From CAYLYU01 sp964501925 (GTDB taxonomy: Bacteria; Pseudomonadota; Zetaproteobacteria; Mariprofundales; Mariprofundaceae): 52,828 nt of DNA. The position numbers and the translations under genes are program-made. Position 1 is the stretch's first letter, and the number at the start of each line of letters is the position of its first letter. Of the stretch, positions 35,041 through 43,282 are shown in pieces. Under the pieces are notes generated by a model. It searched no databases. It was not told the DNA's origin and worked only from the letters and a program-made list of their open reading frames with translations. The DNA lies in assembly GCA_964501925.1 (NCBI GenBank), contig CAZCTM010000013.1, forward strand, positions 1 to 52,828. Reading direction: 5' to 3'.

Positions 35041-35550
35041 ATGAAAAAAAGAGAGTCAGCTTTTGTGGCCGCACTTGTTGGGGTCATGCTCAGTCTTCCG
35101 CCTATCGCCCATGCCGATGGCGATCACTCCATGTCCATGAAAAACATGGAGCGTACCCCCCAAAAGGGTATGGACATGCCCGGAAAGGAGGGGATGTTTC
35201 TTGTCAAACGGGATATTGACGGCTACCAGGTCAGCTTCCATGTGATGAAACCGGAGGAAGGCATGCAGCACGGTGGCAGTCACAACTTCATGGTCAAGAT
35301 TGAAGAGGATGGCAAGGTTATCACCAACGTTCTGATCAATTCCAAGGTGGTCCATCCCGATGGAACTTCGGAGTCCAAAATGATGATGAAGATGGGCGAC
35401 TGGTTTATGGCCGGCTATGATCTGGGCCATGATAACGGCAGACATCAAATGATGGTGCTTTTCAAGACCGCCGATGGAAAGAAGCATTTCGGTGGCGTCT
35501 ATTATCACCACAACATCAATGATCAACCAGGAGAAGAGAATGAACACTGA
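35041..35550 (+). CDS. Exported Met/His-rich beta-sandwich-like protein, paralog A
   Basis: A 169-residue periplasmic protein. Signal peptide to about residue 25 (PIAHA), then a Met-rich stretch (HSMSMKNMERTPQKGMDMPG) and a domain of alternating strands: YQVSFHVM, HNFMVKIEEDGKVITNV, SKVVHPDGTSESKMMMKMGD, GRHQMMVLFKTADGKKHFGG, VYYHH. Its core pattern, HPxxxxxSKxMxxxGDWxxAGY, is shared with the proteins at 40815 and 46248. The fold resembles YtkA/FixH-type domains, but I cannot name the family. Periplasmic Cu/Ag binding is inferred. The next gene's ATG overlaps its end by 11 bases. Confidence 0.7.
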   Translation: MKKRESAFVAALVGVMLSLPPIAHADGDHSMSMKNMERTPQKGMDMPGKEGMFLVKRDIDGYQVSFHVMKPEEGMQHGGSHNFMVKIEEDGKVITNVLINSKVVHPDGTSESKMMMKMGDWFMAGYDLGHDNGRHQMMVLFKTADGKKHFGGVYYHHNINDQPGEENEH

Positions 35551-35929
35551 ATATACACGATCCTCCGTCACAACAGTCCTGCGAGCAACGATCTGGGGGG
35601 TTGCCCTCATGGCACTTTTTGGATTGGCTTCCACAGGATTCGCTGCATCGCTTGAAAAGGTCGAGGCATCCCAGGTCTGCATGACGAACGATGCCTACTT
35701 TGGTCGTACCCAGATCCCGGTACACGTGAATGGCAAGACCTATTACGGCTGCTGTCAGGGATGTGTCGAAACACTCACGAATAATGAAAAGGCCCGCACT
35801 GCCACCGATCCGGTATCCGGTAACAAGGTGGATAAGGCCACCGCTGTCATTGGCATGCTTCCAAACGGCAATGTACTCTATTTCGAGAGCGAGAAGACCT
35901 TCCAGGCATTCAACGCGGCCAAGAAATAG
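35540..35929 (+). CDS. Exported YHS/TRASH-like metal-binding protein
   Basis: A 129-residue protein. Signal peptide of about 35 residues (ending GFAA), then a cysteine-containing domain: QVCMTNDAYFGRTQIPVHVN and YYGCCQGCVETL, followed by DPVSGNKVDKATAVIG. This spacing of C...YYGCCxGC is that of YHS/TRASH-type metal-binding modules, with an extra adjacent cysteine. It would bind Cu or a similar soft metal in the periplasm. Coupled to the previous gene by an 11 base overlap, and 9 bases ahead of the cytochrome c gene. Confidence 0.75.
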   Translation: MNTEYTRSSVTTVLRATIWGVALMALFGLASTGFAASLEKVEASQVCMTNDAYFGRTQIPVHVNGKTYYGCCQGCVETLTNNEKARTATDPVSGNKVDKATAVIGMLPNGNVLYFESEKTFQAFNAAKK

Positions 35930-35938
35930 GAGGCTGGC

Positions 35939-36325
35939 GTGCGCTTGTCCTTCACCTGGCTAACCACAACCTTGCTGGCCGCTATTCTGCTCACGGCCTG
36001 CGAGGGTGAGGATAGCAGGACTTCCCCCTCCCAGGCTGCTCTATCTCCCGAACAGAAACGTGGCGAGTCGCTTTTTGCCGCAAATTGTGCCTCATGCCAT
36101 GGTCAGAAAGGGAGAGGAACCGAGCAGGGGCCGCCTTTGATTCACAGAATCTATGAGCCAAGCCATCACGCCGATTTCAGCTTTTACCGGGCTGTGGCAA
36201 ATGGTGTAAAGGCCCACCACTGGGATTTCGGTGACATGCCGCCCATTTCCGGTGTCAGTCCCGAAGAGGTTGGGCAGATCATCGCCTATATTCGCTGGGA
36301 ACAACGACGTGCCGGGATCAATTGA
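35939..36325 (+). CDS. Small cytochrome c lipoprotein
   Basis: A 128-residue monoheme cytochrome c. Lipoprotein signal with TAC lipobox (LLAAILLTAC), heme motif CASCH in LFAANCASCHGQKGRGT, and a likely distal Met in FGDMPPISGVS; ends IIAYIRWEQR. The start is GTG at 35939 with TAGGAGG. It could take electrons from a periplasmic metal oxidation step or pass them to the cytochrome-porin encoded at 39361; both ideas are inference. Confidence 0.88.
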   Translation: MRLSFTWLTTTLLAAILLTACEGEDSRTSPSQAALSPEQKRGESLFAANCASCHGQKGRGTEQGPPLIHRIYEPSHHADFSFYRAVANGVKAHHWDFGDMPPISGVSPEEVGQIIAYIRWEQRRAGIN

Positions 36326-36355
36326 TAGCGTAAATCAAGGGCATGAAAACATCTA

Positions 36356-37834
36356 GTGCCTAAATACCTGGGAGCAAAGATCGGCCTTTGGCTTGGCTCG
36401 GCATTCATCCTGGTCGCCATTTTTGGCATCGATCTTCTGGGGGATATTGATGGTCTGCACCGTGAAGCCAGCCTCATTGAGGCAAGCAACAAGCAAAGCC
36501 ATGATCTCCATGCCCTTGAAATGGGGCTCTATGCCTGCATCGCGCCCATCAAGGAGTTCCTGATTTCAGGTGATTATCGCATGGGGGAGCGGTTTTCCCG
36601 TCAAAGCGGTCAACTGCTTGCATCCATCCGGGATTATCAGTCGCATAACAACGATGAAGCGGCGGCGAGTCTCGCCCGGGCAATGGAACGTGTAAGACCC
36701 AAGGCCGAGGCCATTTTCAAACTCCCGTTCCCTGTCGGCAACATGGAGGGCCCCATTTTGCTTCGGGAAATTGAAATGGAAATCCGACAGGCCACGGAAA
36801 GACTTTCCCAGAAGCATCGCGACCTTGACGCCCAGGTCAATGAGGCCATGCACATGCTGGCCGGCCTGCGTCTGAACATGCGCAGTGAAACAATGATCAT
36901 GCTGGCTGGCCTGCTCCTCGTTTTATCTCTTCTGACCTTGTTCATGTACAGACGTGTGATTCGCCCTCTTGTGCACATGCGGGGAGCAGTCCAAAAAGTG
37001 AGCACGGGGGATTTCGATGTCCAGTGCCATGTGGAATCCATGGATGAACTGGGCGAGCTGGCCACAGCCTTCAATGGGATGGCAAAAGCGTTGAAGGATC
37101 GCGAGAACATGCTTGACCGGGCCCGAAGCATGGCAGCGCACCAGGAGAAGATGCACGCCCTGGGGATGATGGCTGCCGGCATCGCCCACGAGGTGGGTAA
37201 TCCGCTTTCCGCCATTTCTGTTTCCCTTCAGGTCGCCAAACGCAAGCTGGCAACAGGAGACTTGCATTCCATGGACAAACAGTTATCGATCGCCATGCAG
37301 GAAACGGAACGCACCGAACAGACCATTCGGCAGGTCCTGGATTACGGCCGACAGGACGATCATCAACTCAGACAGGCGTTTGATGTTGCTTCCGTCATCC
37401 ACGGGGCAATGAATCTTGCGCGCATGTCTCCACGAAGAAACAAAACGCGGCTAACTGCTGAAATTCCGGAAAACCTCCCAAAGGTATGGGGATCCGATTC
37501 CATGCTTATGCAGGTTCTGGTCAACCTGCTTCTCAATGCCCTTGACGCATGTGACGCCCGTGGAAAGGTACGCATTCGCGCCTTTGTTCATCACGATGGC
37601 GTTGCCATTGAGGTGCATGACAATGGCCCAGGCATCCCTCCCGAACTTCAGGATGAAATATTCAAACCCCTCTTCACCACCAAACGCAGGGGGACAGGTA
37701 CGGGCCTGGGCCTGGCCATCAGTCAGGAGTTGACTACGCGCATGGGTGGACATTTAAGCTTGGTTGGGAGTGACGACAGAGGAAGCTGTTTCAGGGTGTG
37801 GCTTCCCGCTCATGAGAAGGATGCAAAGAAATGA
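36356..37834 (+). CDS. Sensor histidine kinase, NtrB-like
   Basis: A 492-residue membrane kinase. TM1 at about 9-30, a periplasmic sensor of about 150 residues without a recognised domain, TM2 at about 182-198 (MIMLAGLLLVLSLLTLFMYR), HAMP (RRVIRPLVHMRGAVQKVSTG), then HisKA with phospho-acceptor His278 in GIAHEVGNPLSAIS and HATPase with NALDAC, DNGPGIPP and GTGTGLGLAIS. The HEVGNPL box is that of kinases paired with sigma54 activators. GTG start without a strong ribosome site. Its ATGA overlap with the regulator gene makes them one unit. Confidence 0.9.
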   Translation: MPKYLGAKIGLWLGSAFILVAIFGIDLLGDIDGLHREASLIEASNKQSHDLHALEMGLYACIAPIKEFLISGDYRMGERFSRQSGQLLASIRDYQSHNNDEAAASLARAMERVRPKAEAIFKLPFPVGNMEGPILLREIEMEIRQATERLSQKHRDLDAQVNEAMHMLAGLRLNMRSETMIMLAGLLLVLSLLTLFMYRRVIRPLVHMRGAVQKVSTGDFDVQCHVESMDELGELATAFNGMAKALKDRENMLDRARSMAAHQEKMHALGMMAAGIAHEVGNPLSAISVSLQVAKRKLATGDLHSMDKQLSIAMQETERTEQTIRQVLDYGRQDDHQLRQAFDVASVIHGAMNLARMSPRRNKTRLTAEIPENLPKVWGSDSMLMQVLVNLLLNALDACDARGKVRIRAFVHHDGVAIEVHDNGPGIPPELQDEIFKPLFTTKRRGTGTGLGLAISQELTTRMGGHLSLVGSDDRGSCFRVWLPAHEKDAKK

Positions 37835-39138
37835 AGCTGCTCGTTGTCGAAGATGAACCACACATCCGCCAGGGCATTGTGGAAATCCTCGATGAAGAAG
37901 GCATTGAAACGATTGAAGCCGATTCCGTCACCAACATGCTGACCCGTCTGACGGAAGAAAGTCCCGATGCCATTCTGTGTGACGTGTATCTGCCCGACGG
38001 GGATGGCTTCGACGTGCTTTCCGCACTCCACCGGAAACCACAGGCACCGCCCTGCATTCTGATGACAGCCTTTGGTGACCGTAACCTGGCCATTCGTGCC
38101 CTGACCGCAGGGGCCTATGACTATGTCGCCAAACCCCTGCGCTTTGATGAGCTGTTGGCCCGTTTGCACAGGCTGGAAACACAGCACGTCATGCGCAAAC
38201 GCCTCGAAAAGGCGGAGTCCGATGTGCGCGCCAAAAGTGAGCTGGCGATTCTCGGCAATTCGGAGGTGATGAAGCAGGTTCGTAAGGTCATCGAGAAGGC
38301 GGCAACAACCCGGATCCCTGTACTGATTCAGGGAGAAACAGGCGTAGGCAAAGGGATTGTCGCCCGTCTTCTGCATTCCATTGGTGTAGACAATGCCCAG
38401 CCATTTGTACGCGTGAATTGCGCTGCAATTCCCAAGGACCTGATGGAAAGTGAACTTTTCGGTCACAAACGTGGCGCCTTTTCGGGTGCCGAGCGCGACC
38501 ATGAGGGCCTGTTGGCCGAGGCCCGCAAAGGTACACTTTTCCTTGATGAAATCGGGGAACTCTCCCTGACCATGCAGGCCAAGCTCTTGCATGTCCTTGA
38601 CGAACGGACCTTCCGGCCTCTGGGGAGTACAAAGGAGCAGGTCTTCAGGGCCCGTGTGATTTCGGCCAGCAACCGCGACCTTAAGGAAGAGGTTGCCCGA
38701 GGCGCATTTCGTGAAGATCTATATTATCGTCTGGATGTACTGAATATTTGCATTCCCCCGCTGCGTGACCGTTGTGAAGACATTGTGCCGCTGGCCACGC
38801 GTCTGCTGGCAGAGCTCGCTGAGGAAACAGCCATCCCCGTACCCAGGCTAACACCGGAACAGGCCTTGTGGCTGCAAACACAATCCTGGCCCGGGAATAT
38901 TCGTGAACTCCGTAACACCCTTGAGAGGGCTCTGCTGTTGTCTCAGGAGGGGGAGTTTACACTTCAGCCACACCTGGGGTGGAAGGCTCAGGAAACCATA
39001 AGCCTGCCGAAAACCCTGGCACAGATTGAATACTCCCTGATTGAACAGGCCATCCGTGATTGCCAAGGTGACAAGGCCAAGGCTGCCAGGCGGCTTGGCA
39101 TTTCCCTTTCCAGCTTATATCGAAAACTTGAACACTGA
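37831..39138 (+). CDS. NtrC-family sigma54-dependent response regulator
   Basis: A 435-residue activator: receiver domain with Asp51 (ILCDVYLPDGDGF), AAA+ domain with Walker A GETGVGKG (168-175), the sigma54-contact loop GAFSGA at 215-220 (Ser in place of the usual Thr) and Walker B LFLDEIGE, and a Fis-type C-terminal helix-turn-helix (AIRDCQGDKAKAARRLGISL). It is phosphorylated by the kinase just upstream and should activate sigma54 promoters. Two matching palindromes and a -24/-12 promoter lie directly after the gene. Confidence 0.93.
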   Translation: MKLLVVEDEPHIRQGIVEILDEEGIETIEADSVTNMLTRLTEESPDAILCDVYLPDGDGFDVLSALHRKPQAPPCILMTAFGDRNLAIRALTAGAYDYVAKPLRFDELLARLHRLETQHVMRKRLEKAESDVRAKSELAILGNSEVMKQVRKVIEKAATTRIPVLIQGETGVGKGIVARLLHSIGVDNAQPFVRVNCAAIPKDLMESELFGHKRGAFSGAERDHEGLLAEARKGTLFLDEIGELSLTMQAKLLHVLDERTFRPLGSTKEQVFRARVISASNRDLKEEVARGAFREDLYYRLDVLNICIPPLRDRCEDIVPLATRLLAELAEETAIPVPRLTPEQALWLQTQSWPGNIRELRNTLERALLLSQEGEFTLQPHLGWKAQETISLPKTLAQIEYSLIEQAIRDCQGDKAKAARRLGISLSSLYRKLEH

Positions 39139-39139
39139 C

Positions 39140-39155
39140 TTCCCACCTCTGGGAA
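39140..39155. promoter_or_regulatory. Enhancer-like palindrome 1 (candidate regulator binding site)
   Basis: TTCCCA-CCTC-TGGGAA, perfect 6 bp arms with a 4 bp spacer, two bases after the regulator's stop codon. Centre about 137 bases upstream of the -24 box, a normal place for an NtrC-type upstream activating site. Confidence 0.75.
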
Positions 39156-39170
39156 AAGCCCAAAGGGAAA

Positions 39171-39186
39171 TTCCCATACCTGGGAA
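39171..39186. promoter_or_regulatory. Enhancer-like palindrome 2 (candidate regulator binding site)
   Basis: TTCCCA-TACC-TGGGAA, same arms as the site at 39140. The centres are 31 bp apart, about three helical turns, so two dimers would bind on the same face of the DNA. Confidence 0.75.
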
Positions 39187-39283
39187 AAGGGTTGCGACAT
39201 CCCTTCCGGCATTCCAGCCCTAACTCATTGATAGAACATGGTTTTTCATCCGACGGGCATGATCGGCCATCGAGATCAACCAT

Positions 39284-39299
39284 TGGCATGACATTTGCT
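39284..39299 (+). promoter_or_regulatory. Sigma54 (-24/-12) promoter of the cytochrome-porin gene
   Basis: TGGCATGACATTTGCT fits the consensus TGGCACGNNNNTTGCW with the invariant GG and GC exactly 12 bases apart (39285 and 39297). Transcription should start near 39310, about 50 bases before the ATG at 39361. Confidence 0.8.
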
Positions 39300-39360
39300 T
39301 CCTCTAATAAGGCGTCCCCTTTCATCTGGTGGGCGCCAAAATTTCATGGAGGGAAATTGA

Positions 39361-40734
39361 ATGCAAAAATCAATGATAATGATGGGCCTTATGGCCTTTG
39401 GCCTTGTGGGTTCACTCGCCTTCTGGGCCAAGGATGCCGATGCCATTCCGGTGTTTGCCCGCAAGTATGGCATGTCGTGCAACGCCTGCCATACCATGTT
39501 TCCAAAGCTGACCAAAATGGGGGTTGCCTTTCGGGAGCGGGGTTTCCGGTTCGCGGCCGGCAAGGAAGACCTGGATATGCAGGATGGACCTGGAAAAAAT
39601 GTTGATGCGAGCGACAACGCCATTATCCCGGCGAACTTTCCATTCACTTTGCGTACCCAGATCCTGTTCAGTGGTGCAGGACCGATTGAACACGGCGGGC
39701 AAGTGGTCATGCCCGGTCACAGACCCGGCATGCTTGATGGAGCGCTCTTTGAGGATGCAAACGGACAGTGGAAGAACAATTACAAGGTTGGATTCGGTGA
39801 ATTTGGCCTGATTTCCTCGGGTTCCTACAACAACTGGTCCTGGTGGCTGGATGCTGCCGTTCCAGGTGGTATCGGCATGCTCGAAGGTGTGTATTACTTC
39901 AGTGACCTGCTGAAGGTTCGCTTCGGACGCGTGCAGAACAATGTCGGTTATGGCATGACAATGATGTCTCACCGCCCTCTGGGATGGGGCTGGGTCGATG
40001 CGGCGCAAATGGCCGGAGGGACCATGCTCATGATGGGCGACGGCATCAGCATCCATGGCACCACCAATGGGGATAGCGGAGTGGGTACCTACTATAATCT
40101 CTCCGCCTTCACCTTTGGGAAGAATTTTGCGCAAAACAACCAGCAGAGCATCGCATACTATGGACGCGTCGCTCAGGAAATCATGGACAATCACATCATC
40201 GGCATCTACGGCTACACGGCCAAGAATTACAGCAGTGATGCCTTTGGTGGCGAGGGAGCCATGCTCATGGCCATGGCAAATCCGATGACAGGCCTTGTCA
40301 CGGTCAATCCCATGCAGTTTTCAAGCGTGAAAAGATACGGCGTCGATTTCGCCATCAACTATGGTGAACCCCTGCAGGCCTATGGTGCGTTCACTTTTGG
40401 TACCCAGGATAGCCTTCTCACCGGCAAACGCCTTAGTGTACGTGGCTTTACCGTGGCGGGTGAATGGGTGTTTGCCGACTCATGGTTGCTCGGAGCCAAG
40501 TGGGATTACAGCCGCAGCGATCTGCAAATGATGAACAACGCCATCCTGCGTCCGAACGCAACACGCCACATCACACTCTACGGGATTTACCAAATTGCCG
40601 AAAATGTGCAGGCCACCCTGTCCTACACAAACAGCAACAATGTGGTGAATTTCATGTCGGCAGCAGCAGGGCGAACCACCGCAGATCAGCAAAACTTCAA
40701 TACGGCATTGTTCGCCATCGATTTGGCTCTGTAG
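39361..40734 (+). CDS. Cyc2-like fused outer-membrane cytochrome c-porin
   Basis: A 457-residue outer-membrane protein. Signal peptide 1-28, then at the very start of the mature protein a monoheme site (IPVFARKYGMSCNACHTMFP, Cys40-His44) followed by PKLTKMGVAFRERGFRF, and a beta-barrel of amphipathic strands to the end, closing with a terminal FAIDLAL. The N-terminal pattern AxPxFARxxG-CxxCH-FPxL is that of Cyc2-type cytochrome-porins, some of which oxidise Fe(II) outside the cell. Many uncharacterised relatives exist, so the electron donor here is open. Ribosome site GGAGGG; sigma54 promoter upstream, terminator downstream. Confidence 0.82.
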   Translation: MQKSMIMMGLMAFGLVGSLAFWAKDADAIPVFARKYGMSCNACHTMFPKLTKMGVAFRERGFRFAAGKEDLDMQDGPGKNVDASDNAIIPANFPFTLRTQILFSGAGPIEHGGQVVMPGHRPGMLDGALFEDANGQWKNNYKVGFGEFGLISSGSYNNWSWWLDAAVPGGIGMLEGVYYFSDLLKVRFGRVQNNVGYGMTMMSHRPLGWGWVDAAQMAGGTMLMMGDGISIHGTTNGDSGVGTYYNLSAFTFGKNFAQNNQQSIAYYGRVAQEIMDNHIIGIYGYTAKNYSSDAFGGEGAMLMAMANPMTGLVTVNPMQFSSVKRYGVDFAINYGEPLQAYGAFTFGTQDSLLTGKRLSVRGFTVAGEWVFADSWLLGAKWDYSRSDLQMMNNAILRPNATRHITLYGIYQIAENVQATLSYTNSNNVVNFMSAAAGRTTADQQNFNTALFAIDLAL

Positions 40735-40750
40735 CAACGAAAAGAACATG

Positions 40751-40777
40751 GGGGGCAGATTTTGCCCCCTTTCTTTC
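40751..40777 (+). terminator. Rho-independent terminator after the cytochrome-porin gene
   Basis: GGGGGCA-GATTT-TGCCCCC (40751-40769), then TTTCTTTC. It isolates the sigma54-driven gene from the next genes or attenuates read-through. Confidence 0.8.
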
Positions 40778-40814
40778 ACATTGGACCATCGGGCGCAAGA
40801 AAGGAGTGATTTCA

Positions 40815-41381
40815 TTGGCACGCAAACTGGCTTTTGCCTTTTCATTCATCGGAAGCATGGTGCTTGCTACCCAGGTCCATGCCAGAGAAGACGCTTTCGC
40901 CAGTCAAATCGGACCCGCCAGCCAGAAGCAGAAAGAAACCCGGGACCTCGTTATTCCATCGAACAGAAATGGTTTCACAGCAAAGAAAATGATCGGGGAG
41001 TATTTGGTCAGTTTCCAGGTTATTCCACGCATCAGGGGGGTCACCCGAAAGCAGCAGGGTGACACGCCAGAAAACGCTAACATAAGGCAAGGGAAGGATG
41101 AAAAAATCTGGGAGATCATGGCCAACCCAAGCCACTCGCTCATGGTCAAGGTGGAAAGAAATGGCCAGGTCGTCACCAACATCATCATCAACTCACGGGT
41201 CATTCATCCGGACAAGAGTTCGGAGAGCAAGATCATGGCAAGAACCGGCGACTGGTATGAAGCGGGTTACTACCTTGAAAGGGATGGCCGGTACAAAATC
41301 ATCATACTTTTTAAGACTGAAAGCGGCGCAAAACATAGTGGTGTCATCTATTATTCAAGTAACCCCAAGGAGAAGTCATGA
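40815..41381 (+). CDS. Exported paralog B of the 35041/46248 family
   Basis: A 188-residue protein with signal peptide (ending VHA, about residue 23). The C-terminal 80 residues match paralog A: HSLMVKVERNGQVVTNIIIN, then SRVIHPDKSSESKIMARTGD, WYEAGYYLERDGRYKIIILF and KTESGAKHSGVIYY. Unlike A it has an insertion of basic and polar residues (about 75-105) and far fewer Met and His, so its ligand may differ. I chose TTG 40815 because AAGGAG sits 8 bases upstream; a GTG at 40806 is in frame. Its stop overlaps the next ATG (ATGA). Confidence 0.7.
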   Translation: MARKLAFAFSFIGSMVLATQVHAREDAFASQIGPASQKQKETRDLVIPSNRNGFTAKKMIGEYLVSFQVIPRIRGVTRKQQGDTPENANIRQGKDEKIWEIMANPSHSLMVKVERNGQVVTNIIINSRVIHPDKSSESKIMARTGDWYEAGYYLERDGRYKIIILFKTESGAKHSGVIYYSSNPKEKS

Positions 41382-42034
41382 ACAACCTATTGCAAGACAC
41401 CATTCATTCAGTCCGTCACGGTCTCATCATGGCGGTAGCCGCCCTGATACTTGGCGCCTTCTGGGCGGCTTTTCTGGCTGTCAATCATGAGTCGCTTCAT
41501 GGCCGATTCGAAAGCCAGGAACAGGCCCAACAGGTTCAGGCCGGTAAAATGCCCCACTCCCACGGGTCCGGTGACACACACCTGCATATGGAAGCTGCTC
41601 CCACACCCCATATCCATTCCGGCAGTCTGGCCAGTGATGCGATGGAACGCCTGTTAAGGGGACACATCCATTTCATGGGACTGGGCGTACTCTCTGCCGT
41701 CCTTCTGCTCATCACTGCCTTTACCCGTCTGCGACCAGCCTGGAAGAAGGCCCTGGGCTGGACATTCGGCGTAGGAACCCTGGCGTATCCGCCCGCATGG
41801 ATTCTCATGGGGTTCCGAACCGTCGAGCTGGGTGCTCAGGGTGCGGAGGCAAGTGTGATGTGGCTCTTCGGTCCTGCTGTCGGCCTGCTCCTGTTTTCCA
41901 TGATCGCCGTTCTCGGCATCCTGTTGATCGAACAGTTCGATGCGCTTCAACGCATCACCCTGGTCGCCAGATTCTTTGAAAGCAAATCGGATTCATTTCA
42001 TGCGGGAGAAGAGAGGCGGCGTGAAAAAATGTAA
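41378..42034 (+). CDS. Membrane protein with a His-rich periplasmic loop
   Basis: A 218-residue inner-membrane protein with about four hydrophobic helices. TM1 (LIMAVAALILGAFWAAFLAV) is followed by a loop of about 55 residues rich in His (PHSHGSGDTHLHMEAAPTPH). TM2 begins next to RGHIHFMGLGV. TM3 and TM4 follow (WTFGVGTLAYPPAWILMGF; WLFGPAVGLLLFSMIAVLGI). Histidines at helix ends could bind metal or heme, but I recognise no family. Coupled to the upstream paralog B gene by ATGA and overlapping the glutamate dehydrogenase gene at its end. Confidence 0.7.
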   Translation: MNNLLQDTIHSVRHGLIMAVAALILGAFWAAFLAVNHESLHGRFESQEQAQQVQAGKMPHSHGSGDTHLHMEAAPTPHIHSGSLASDAMERLLRGHIHFMGLGVLSAVLLLITAFTRLRPAWKKALGWTFGVGTLAYPPAWILMGFRTVELGAQGAEASVMWLFGPAVGLLLFSMIAVLGILLIEQFDALQRITLVARFFESKSDSFHAGEERRREKM

Positions 42035-43268
42035 CTGCCAGGATAATCAGCGCCATTTCCTCGAACGAACCTTTGAGCGTCTCAGCCTGGAAGAATCGCA
42101 ACGTCAACTGCTGCTGCAGTCATTCCGTGAAGTCAGCATCCAGATACCTCTCAGGGTGCACAAGAACGGGAAAGAACGGCTATGCACGTTTACCGGCTAC
42201 CGGGTTCAACACAACCATGCGCGTGGACCGTTCAAGGGTGGCCTGCGCTTTCACCCCGAAGTCAACTTGGGTGAGGTGCGCGCACTGGCGCAGTTAATGA
42301 CCTGGAAAACGGCCCTGGTGGATATCCCTTTCGGCGGGGCCAAGGGAGGCATCAGCGTTGACCCACAGATGCTGAGCAAAGATGAACTGGAAACTCTCAC
42401 CAAACGTTTCACACAAAAGATGGCCCCTGTTCTGGGCGAGCACCAGGATATACCCGCCCCGGATGTCAACACGAACCCACAGGTGATGGCCTGGTTGTTC
42501 GAGGAATACAGCAAGGCCCACGGGCACTCTCCAGCGATCGTTACAGGCAAACCTGTGGAGATTGGTGGCTCGATCGGTCGGCTTGAGGCAACAGGCCATG
42601 GTGTGGCCTATATTGCGGCCATGGCGGCCCATGACCTGGGCATGCCCATCGCCAACACAAGGGTCGTCATCCAGGGATTTGGCAATGTTGGCTCCCACAC
42701 TGCCCGCAGGCTGGAGGAGGTCGGCGCACGGGTTATTGCCCTCTCCGATGTCCATGGTGGTGTCATCAATGAAAATGGCATCGATGTAAACAAGGCTATT
42801 GCGCATGTGACAAATACCGGCCGACTTGACGGGCTCGAACATACCCGTCCCATCACCAATGAGGAGCTTATTGCGCTGCCGTGCGATATTCTCATTCCCG
42901 CCGCCCTGGATGGTGTGATCAATTGCGACAATGAGGATGAAATCAAGGCTAAACTGGTCGTTGAAGCCGCCAATATGCCGATCACGCATATGGCCGATAC
43001 TCGACTTCGCGAACTCGGCATCACCATAGTTCCGGATATTCTTGCCAACGCAGGCGGCGTCATTGTTTCCTATTTTGAATGGGTACAGAACATCCAGCAG
43101 TTTCCATGGGACAGGAAAATCGTCTTCGAGCGGCTGGAACAATACCTGTCCCGAGCCTATGAGGCCGTCCACAGGCTCGCCGAAAGGGACAAGGTTGATC
43201 TGCGCACTGCGGCCTACGAGCTCGCGATCCGGCGTGTCTCCAAGGCAATTGCCCTACGGGGATTCTGA
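42021..43268 (+). CDS. gdhA: Glutamate dehydrogenase (Glu/Leu/Phe/Val family)
   Basis: A 415-residue hexameric-type dehydrogenase that interconverts glutamate and 2-oxoglutarate. Motifs: GPFKGGLRFHPEV, catalytic Lys in DIPFGGAKGGI, PAPDVNTNPQVMAW, and the nucleotide fold VIQGFGNVGSHTA. Length fits the NAD-type enzyme. A GTG at 42021 with AGAGG upstream is preferred; an ATG at 42000 is in frame but lacks a ribosome site. The N-terminus carries CNCQDN. A PII-protein gene follows 14 bases later, which suggests nitrogen-linked control. Confidence 0.93.
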   Translation: MKKCNCQDNQRHFLERTFERLSLEESQRQLLLQSFREVSIQIPLRVHKNGKERLCTFTGYRVQHNHARGPFKGGLRFHPEVNLGEVRALAQLMTWKTALVDIPFGGAKGGISVDPQMLSKDELETLTKRFTQKMAPVLGEHQDIPAPDVNTNPQVMAWLFEEYSKAHGHSPAIVTGKPVEIGGSIGRLEATGHGVAYIAAMAAHDLGMPIANTRVVIQGFGNVGSHTARRLEEVGARVIALSDVHGGVINENGIDVNKAIAHVTNTGRLDGLEHTRPITNEELIALPCDILIPAALDGVINCDNEDEIKAKLVVEAANMPITHMADTRLRELGITIVPDILANAGGVIVSYFEWVQNIQQFPWDRKIVFERLEQYLSRAYEAVHRLAERDKVDLRTAAYELAIRRVSKAIALRGF

Positions 43269-43282
43269 TTTTGGAGCCTGAT

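Noticed and set aside
40782..40797. TGG...GC spaced like a sigma54 promoter before paralog B
   Set aside because: Only the GG and GC pairs fit (TGGACC and GCGC instead of TGGCAC and TTGC), and no palindrome like those at 39140 is near; too weak to call.
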